64,000 bases of DNA, from positions 4,836,001 through 4,900,000 of the forward strand of contig NZ_CP107945.1 in the NCBI RefSeq assembly GCF_036057275.1, in the 5' to 3' direction. A model generated the notes under the pieces. That model was not told where the DNA came from. It searched no databases and saw only the letters and a program-made list of their open reading frames with translations. Positions within the stretch are counted from its first letter, which is position 1, and the number at the start of each line of letters is the position of its first letter. Shown here in pieces: positions 59,056 through 64,000 of the stretch. The stretch is from Streptomyces sp. NBC_00390 (GTDB lineage Bacteria > Actinomycetota > Actinomycetes > Streptomycetales > Streptomycetaceae). The position numbers and the translations under genes are program-made.

Positions 59056-60117
59056 TCAGAGGTCCTGGTTCGGCCAGTCCAGCAGGCGTGCGCCGACGAC
59101 CGCTGTCTGGAGGGTGTAGCGGTGGACGGGGTCGCCCGGGTCGGCACCGGTGAGCTTGTGGATGCGTTCGAGCCGGTACGTCATCGCCCGCACGCTCAGC
59201 GAGAGCCGTCGGGCTGCCTCGGCGGCCACACAGCCCGTGTCGAAGTACGCGGTGAGGGTGTCGATCAGGGGCTGGGCTCCGCCGCGGGCCTGCTTGAGTG
59301 GGCCGAGGACGCTGTGCACGAGGTCGGCCATGGCCTGGCGGTCCCGGGTCAGCACGGGATACACCAGAAGGTCAGCGGCATGGAGCACAGGGTCTTCGAG
59401 GTCCATGCGGGTGGCCAGGTCGAGAGCGTTCAGCGCCTCTTCGTAGGAGTGGACGACGCCTCCGGCGCCTGGATGGGCCCGGCCGATGGCCACTTGGCCG
59501 CCGTCCGTCGCCGCGTACGCCTGCTTGGCGAAGAAGCTGAGCACCTCGGACTGGTCGCCCGGTGCGATGCAGATGAGCCGGCCGTCCTTGGTGGTGAGCA
59601 GGATGCGGCGGTTCCCGAAACGCGCGACGAGCGAGGAATCGATGTGGCGGGTGATGGGGGAGCCGTCGTCGAACGGCTCGGTGCCCTGCGCCACGGCGAC
59701 CGCGTGGGCATGGGAGAGCAGCAGCCCGAAACGCTCGGCGCGCTCCGCCAGACGGCCAAGATCGCTGCGCCCGTAGAGCAGGTCGTCGATGAACTCCCGG
59801 CGCACGGCCTCCTCCTGACGTACCGCCAGTCGCTGGGCTCGCTCGTGCCCCTCCGCGAAGGCGTCCACGGCCTGCTCGACGGCGGCAAGGAGGTGTTCGG
59901 CGGCGGTGCCCGTCAGTCCGGGTCGCACGGTTCCGGCGGCGGCGAGATGGGCACGGACCAGGACGCGCAGTCCGATGCCGGCCTCTGCGGCGCGCTCGCC
60001 CTGGATCCGGAGGGACGTCAGCTCCTCGCGGGTGAGCCGACGGCTCGTGGCGCAGGCATCCACCAAGGTCTGGGTGTACCCCTTCAGGTACTCCTCGGGT
60101 GTCTCCCGCTCCGTCAT
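59056..60117 (-). CDS. PucR/CdaR-type transcriptional regulator
   Basis: A 353-residue protein from ATG 60117, after GGGGAG; the longer frame upstream to 60594 is antisense to the next gene and not protein-like. An N-terminal helical sensor-like region (EEYLKGYTQTLVDACATSRR) is followed by a GGDEF-like central part (AVAQGTEPFDDGSPITRHID, VAIGRAHPGAGGVVHSYEEA) and the C-terminal PucR HTH (ARRLSLSVRAMTYRLERIHK). Regulators of this class often control adjacent divergent genes, here the NfeD-flotillin operon. A decayed copy of its 3' end occurs at 53105-53310. Confidence 0.85.
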   Translation of the reverse strand: MTERETPEEYLKGYTQTLVDACATSRRLTREELTSLRIQGERAAEAGIGLRVLVRAHLAAAGTVRPGLTGTAAEHLLAAVEQAVDAFAEGHERAQRLAVRQEEAVRREFIDDLLYGRSDLGRLAERAERFGLLLSHAHAVAVAQGTEPFDDGSPITRHIDSSLVARFGNRRILLTTKDGRLICIAPGDQSEVLSFFAKQAYAATDGGQVAIGRAHPGAGGVVHSYEEALNALDLATRMDLEDPVLHAADLLVYPVLTRDRQAMADLVHSVLGPLKQARGGAQPLIDTLTAYFDTGCVAAEAARRLSLSVRAMTYRLERIHKLTGADPGDPVHRYTLQTAVVGARLLDWPNQDL

Positions 60118-60382
60118 GCCTCTCCCCGCCTTTCTGACGCGCCGCTGACGACTGCGTGACGCGAGGATGCCAAGGGTGGCACGACCGTTCCGGGGGTCTG
60201 CGACCGGCATCAAGAAGCCGTAAAGATTGCCAGTGAGCGGCAATGCGAACAGGCTTGCTGCGCTGCCAGGATGAGATGGGTCGGGCGGAGGGGAAGATCT
60301 CCTGCCGGAGGCCGGAAAGGAGTGATCCGCTCCGACTGCCGGCCGAGGTGACCTCGACCGGCAGGAGACGAGGGGAGGACCG

Positions 60383-60988
60383 ATGGCAGAGTTTCTGGAA
60401 GTCGCCGTCAGGTTCCCCACGGTGCTCTTCACCTCAGCACTCGTGGTCGTCGTCGGCTTCTGGCTGCTCGTACTGATCGGCGCCGTCGAATCCGACAGCT
60501 TCGACGCCGACGTTGACGCCGACACTCTGCATCTCGGCGGAGTGCCCGTCTCCGTGTCGGCCTCGCTGTTGATCGTGCTCGCGTGGTTCGCCAACTACAG
60601 CGGTTCCGTGTTCCTCACCCGCTCGGACCTGCCTGAAGCCGCGATCCATCTGCTCGGCGCGGTCCTGCTCTTCGGCTCGCTCTTCTTCGCCTGGCGGGTG
60701 ACCCGGGTACTCGTGCGACCGCTCGCGAAGCTGTTCCCTGATGAACCCGGGCCGTCCCGGCAGGACTTCGTCGGGCTGACCTGCACCATCCGCACGGGGC
60801 GGGTGGACGCGGGCTTCGGCCAGGCCGAGGTCGCGGCGCGGGACGGCTCCACGGCTGTCGTCCAGGTCCGCCAGACCGGGACCGACGTCCTGGCACTCGG
60901 CAGTACGGGGCTGCTGTACGCGTACGACGACGCCGGCGAGTTCTTCTGGGTCGCGCCCTACGACGCGGCGCTCGACCCGCGCGGCTGA
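60383..60988 (+). CDS. NfeD/YqiJ-like membrane protein with C-terminal OB-fold
   Basis: A 201-residue protein. Three membrane segments occupy the first 115 residues (VLFTSALVVVVGFWLLVLIG, VSASLLIVLAWFANYSGSVF, AIHLLGAVLLFGSLFFAWRV). The C-terminal part (about 125-201), FVGLTCTIRTGRVDAGFGQA then VVQVRQTG, is the small beta-barrel OB-fold of NfeD-type proteins. YqiJ/NfeD proteins are partners of flotillins; the flotillin gene follows by 51 nt in the same operon. GAGGAGG-like sequence precedes the ATG. Confidence 0.82.
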   Translation: MAEFLEVAVRFPTVLFTSALVVVVGFWLLVLIGAVESDSFDADVDADTLHLGGVPVSVSASLLIVLAWFANYSGSVFLTRSDLPEAAIHLLGAVLLFGSLFFAWRVTRVLVRPLAKLFPDEPGPSRQDFVGLTCTIRTGRVDAGFGQAEVAARDGSTAVVQVRQTGTDVLALGSTGLLYAYDDAGEFFWVAPYDAALDPRG

Positions 60989-61039
60989 CACGCCGCTGCC
61001 CTCAGCCTTCAGCTTTCACCTCTCACCAGGGGATTTTTC

Positions 61040-63085
61040 ATGGATGCCATCACCATGGGCATCGGTGTGCTCATCGCCGTTGTCCTGCTCATTGCCGTCG
61101 CCATGCTGTTCGTGATCAGCCGACTGTTCCGGAAGGTGGAGCAGGGCAAGGCGCTGATCGTGTCGAAGATGCGCAAGGTGGACGTCACCTTCACCGGGCA
61201 GGTCGTCCTGCCCGTGCTCCACAAGGCCGAGATCATGGACATCTCGGTGAAGACCATCGACATCACCCGGACCGGACGGGACGGGCTGATCTGCAAGGAC
61301 AACATCCGGGCCGACATCCGGATCTCGTTCTTCGTGAGGGTGAACAAGACCGTCGAGGACGTCATCAAGGTCGCCCAGGCGATCGGCACGGCACGCGCCA
61401 GCGACAAGGAGACACTGCAGGATCTGTTCAACGCCAAGTTCTCCGAGGCACTCAAGACGGTCGGCAAGCAGCTGGACTTCACCGACCTCTACACCAAGCG
61501 CGACGAGTTCCGGGACCGGATCATCCAGGTCATCGGCACGGACCTGAACGGCTACAGCCTCGAGGACGCGGCGATCGACTACCTGGAGCAGACGCCGCTC
61601 GCGCAGCTGGACGCCTCCAACATCCTGGATGCCCAGGGCATCCGGAAGATCACCGAGCTGACGGCTGTAGAGCACGTGCGCACCAATGAGTTCCAGCGGC
61701 ACGAGGAGAAGGAGCTCACCCGGCAGAACGTCGACGCCCGCGAGGCGATCCTCGAGCTGGAGCGCCGACAGGCGGATGCCGAGGTCAAGCAGAAGCGGGA
61801 GATCGAGACCGTACGGGCCCGAGAGGAGGCCGAGACGGCCTGGGTGGTCGAGGAAGAGCGGCTGCGGGCACAGAGCGCCTTCCTGAAGACGGAGGAGCAG
61901 CTCGGTATCCAGCGCGAGAACCAGGCCCGCGAGGTCGCCGTCGCCCAGAAGAACCGCGAGCGCGTCATCGCCGTCGAGAACGAGCGCATCGAGAAGGACC
62001 GGCTGCTCGAAGTCATCGCCCGGGACCGGGAGACCGAACTGACACGCATCTCCGCGGAAAAGGAGGTCGAGGCCGAGCGCCGGGAGATCGCCGAGGTCAT
62101 CCGCGAGCGGGTCGCGGTGGACCGTACGGTCGCCGAGCAGGAGGAGTCCATCAAGAAGCTCCGCGCGGTCGAAGAGGCCGAGCGCAACCGGCAGACCGTC
62201 GTCATCGCCGCCGAGGCCGAGGCACAGGAGCAGCTGGTCAAGGACATCAAGGCCGCTGAAGCCGCCGAGCAGGCCGCGATCCACCGCGCCGCGGAGGAAC
62301 TCACCCTCGCCGAGGCCCGCAACAAGGCCGCTGACATGGACGCCCGCGCCAAGGTCCGCCTTGCCGAGGGCATCCAGGCCGAAGCCGCAGCCGAGGGCCT
62401 GGCGGCGGTCCAAGTACGGGAGAAGGAGGCCGACGCGATCGAGAAGGCGGGCCGTGCGGAGGCTGGGGCAACGGAGGCCCGGCTGCGTGCCGAGGCGGCC
62501 GGCACCCGTGAGAAGGCGCTCGCCGAGGCCACCGCCATCGGCGAAAAGCTCAAGGCGGAAGCCGCGGGACTGACCGAGAAGGCAGCCGCCATGGCTGCCC
62601 TGGACGAGGCGTCCCGTACGCACGAGGAGTTCCGGCTGCGCCTGGAGGCGGAGAAGGACATCCGTCTGGCGGGCCTGGACGTCCAGCGTCAGGTCGCCGA
62701 GGCGCAGGCCACGGTGCTCGCCACCGGCCTGGAGAGTGCCGACATCAACATCGTGGGAGGCGAGTCCGTCTTCTTCGACCGGCTCGTGCAGTCCATCTCA
62801 CTCGGCAAGAGCGTCGACGGCTTCGTCGAGCACTCGCAGACCGCGCAGGCCCTCGCGGGACCGTGGCTGGACGGCTCCGCGTCCTTCACGGACGACCTCA
62901 CGAAGATGCTGGGCGCGGTCTCGACCGTGGACGTACAGAACCTCACTGTGTCCGCACTGCTGATGAAGCTCATGAAGACGGGCGGAGCACCCACCGCGCA
63001 GCTGAGCCAACTGCTCGACAAAGCAGGTGAACTCGGCCTCGCCGACACCCCGCTCACCGCGCTGAACGGCACCGCGAAGAGCTGA
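61040..63085 (+). CDS. Flotillin family protein (YqiK type)
   Basis: A 681-residue protein. An N-terminal membrane anchor (MGIGVLIAVVLLIAVAMLFV) leads to an SPFH domain (about 35-200; ALIVSKMRKVDVTFTGQVVL, LICKDNIRADIRISFFVRVN). A very long coiled coil (about 210-560), rich in Glu, Ala, Arg and Lys, and a C-terminal region (NIVGGESVFFDRLVQSISLG) follow. Flotillins scaffold ordered membrane microdomains. It is co-encoded with the NfeD-like protein and the large ATPase gene starting 95 nt downstream, the pattern of a conserved actinobacterial membrane system. Confidence 0.92.
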   Translation: MDAITMGIGVLIAVVLLIAVAMLFVISRLFRKVEQGKALIVSKMRKVDVTFTGQVVLPVLHKAEIMDISVKTIDITRTGRDGLICKDNIRADIRISFFVRVNKTVEDVIKVAQAIGTARASDKETLQDLFNAKFSEALKTVGKQLDFTDLYTKRDEFRDRIIQVIGTDLNGYSLEDAAIDYLEQTPLAQLDASNILDAQGIRKITELTAVEHVRTNEFQRHEEKELTRQNVDAREAILELERRQADAEVKQKREIETVRAREEAETAWVVEEERLRAQSAFLKTEEQLGIQRENQAREVAVAQKNRERVIAVENERIEKDRLLEVIARDRETELTRISAEKEVEAERREIAEVIRERVAVDRTVAEQEESIKKLRAVEEAERNRQTVVIAAEAEAQEQLVKDIKAAEAAEQAAIHRAAEELTLAEARNKAADMDARAKVRLAEGIQAEAAAEGLAAVQVREKEADAIEKAGRAEAGATEARLRAEAAGTREKALAEATAIGEKLKAEAAGLTEKAAAMAALDEASRTHEEFRLRLEAEKDIRLAGLDVQRQVAEAQATVLATGLESADINIVGGESVFFDRLVQSISLGKSVDGFVEHSQTAQALAGPWLDGSASFTDDLTKMLGAVSTVDVQNLTVSALLMKLMKTGGAPTAQLSQLLDKAGELGLADTPLTALNGTAKS

Positions 63086-63180
63086 CCGCCCCGGGGGAGC
63101 GGTCGGAGGTTCCGGAACCGCCGGACGGGGGTCGGCGGCTCCGGAACCTCAACCACAAGCACATAGGGAGTGTGAACTGG

Positions 63181-64000
63181 ATGGACAACGGCGGGGGCGG
63201 CATGGACGCCGGAACGTACGAGGTGCTGCGCGACCGGCTCGGCGCGCAGGCCACCGAGCTGGCCCGGCGCGCCGAGGCACTCAACTCGGCCCGCATCGCC
63301 GAGTTCGGAGCCGGCGAGTTCGCCCTGACCGGCACCGAGCGCATCAGCACCGAGACCGCCTGCGTGGGGCGCGACATCGTCGCCATCGGCGACAGACTCC
63401 TCCTCGGCCACAACACCGCCGCCGCCTTGACCCCGCGGACCACGGTCGGTGACGTCTTCTCGCTGTACGACCGCGAGCTGAACCGGCTCGCCGAGGACGC
63501 AGTACCCGGTCTCCTCGACGACCCGGACTTCAACCGAGAATTCGCCGCTCTTCACCGCTACTTCCAGGGAGCACGTCTCCTCCGGCTACGCCACGTCGAG
63601 GGCAAGCTGCTGGCCGTCTTCCAAACCGGAGAGCAGGCCGACGACATCCGCGTCCTGCGCTGGTCAACCTCCCCGTCCGGCGAGACCCGCTTCCTCGACG
63701 CCCGCGGTGAGCGCGACCACACCTTCCCCGCCTCGCACGACCTCACATGGGTGGAGACCACACGCGACGACCACGTCCTGGGCCGGTGTCCGCACATCTC
63801 CGTCGCCGACGGCACGCTGTTCGTCTCGACGGTCGGCGGCACGCTCACCGTGAAGACCGAGAACGACACGGAGTCCGACCAGGGCACATACAGCGAGCCC
63901 GTCGACGAGCCGCTGCAGTCGCTCGCCGATGCGAACGTTGCGTACGCCCGCGCAGGCGCGCTGATCCTCCTGCGCGTCCGCCCGTACAAGGAGGAAACCG
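63181..64000 (+). CDS. N-terminal part of a large ATPase (DNA-repair ATPase type), cut by the window
   Basis: At least 273 residues from ATG 63181; the frame is open at the window end. The visible part, YEVLRDRLGAQATELARRAE, GERDHTFPASHDLTWVETTR and GRCPHISVADGTLFVSTVGG, is beta-rich and matches what I remember as the N-terminus of very long Streptomyces proteins annotated as DNA repair ATPases, often next to a flotillin. The ATPase motifs would lie outside the window, so this name is not verified here. It is the third gene of the NfeD-flotillin operon. Confidence 0.6.
   Translation, partial: MDNGGGGMDAGTYEVLRDRLGAQATELARRAEALNSARIAEFGAGEFALTGTERISTETACVGRDIVAIGDRLLLGHNTAAALTPRTTVGDVFSLYDRELNRLAEDAVPGLLDDPDFNREFAALHRYFQGARLLRLRHVEGKLLAVFQTGEQADDIRVLRWSTSPSGETRFLDARGERDHTFPASHDLTWVETTRDDHVLGRCPHISVADGTLFVSTVGGTLTVKTENDTESDQGTYSEPVDEPLQSLADANVAYARAGALILLRVRPYKEET

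Overview
The window is 64 kb of very GC-rich DNA with GC-ending codons, GGAGG ribosome binding sites, frequent GTG starts and many families typical of Streptomyces (PucR regulators, two-domain multicopper oxidase, pSAM2-type integrative elements, GvpY/GvpZ-like proteins). It reads as a Streptomyces or close relative. No rRNA gene or CRISPR array was seen; one intact tRNA gene is present.

Left part (1-11.3 kb): a degraded gene at the edge, an MmpS-like protein, then a copper locus. It holds an exported protein with two cupredoxin sites and a beta-propeller, a two-domain multicopper oxidase, a YcnI-like copper chaperone, a CopC-CopD fusion, an HTH protein related to IS630 transposases, and a secreted lytic transglycosylase.

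Middle (11.9-43.3 kb): a genomic island made of integrative elements stacked at one tRNA-Arg(CCU) gene. An identical 43-nt stretch, the 3' half of that tRNA, occurs five times (A 11914, B 15206, C 17855, D 32366, E in the intact tRNA at 43212-43284). D-E is a complete-looking AICE of the pSAM2 type: GntR-NUDIX regulator, XRE-TPR regulator, Pra-like protein, FtsK-like transfer protein, spread proteins, RepSA-type initiator, Xis and Int. B-C keeps only an integrase C-terminus. C-D (14.5 kb) carries membrane and stress genes (two fatty acid desaturases, YihY-type proteins, TspO, GvpY/GvpZ-like pair, DUF6131, CsbD) and an ISAzo13-type insertion, but no recognised integrase. B-C, C-D and D-E each have their own paired 7-nt direct repeat, of matching spacing, near both ends. 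A-B carries an Uma2-type nuclease, an IS3 remnant and a ferric-reductase-like protein.

Right part (43.3-64 kb): first more debris (truncated ImmA/IrrE peptidase, a recombinase broken by a stop, a frameshifted transposase-like gene), then a lipoprotein, a flavin monooxygenase with its TetR regulator and two palindromic operators, and an ion-homeostasis region: TrkA-N protein, NhaA, alanine/sodium symporter, CPA1 antiporter. The two antiporter genes share an almost identical leader motif. The window ends with a PucR regulator divergent from an NfeD-like/flotillin/large ATPase operon cut by the window edge.
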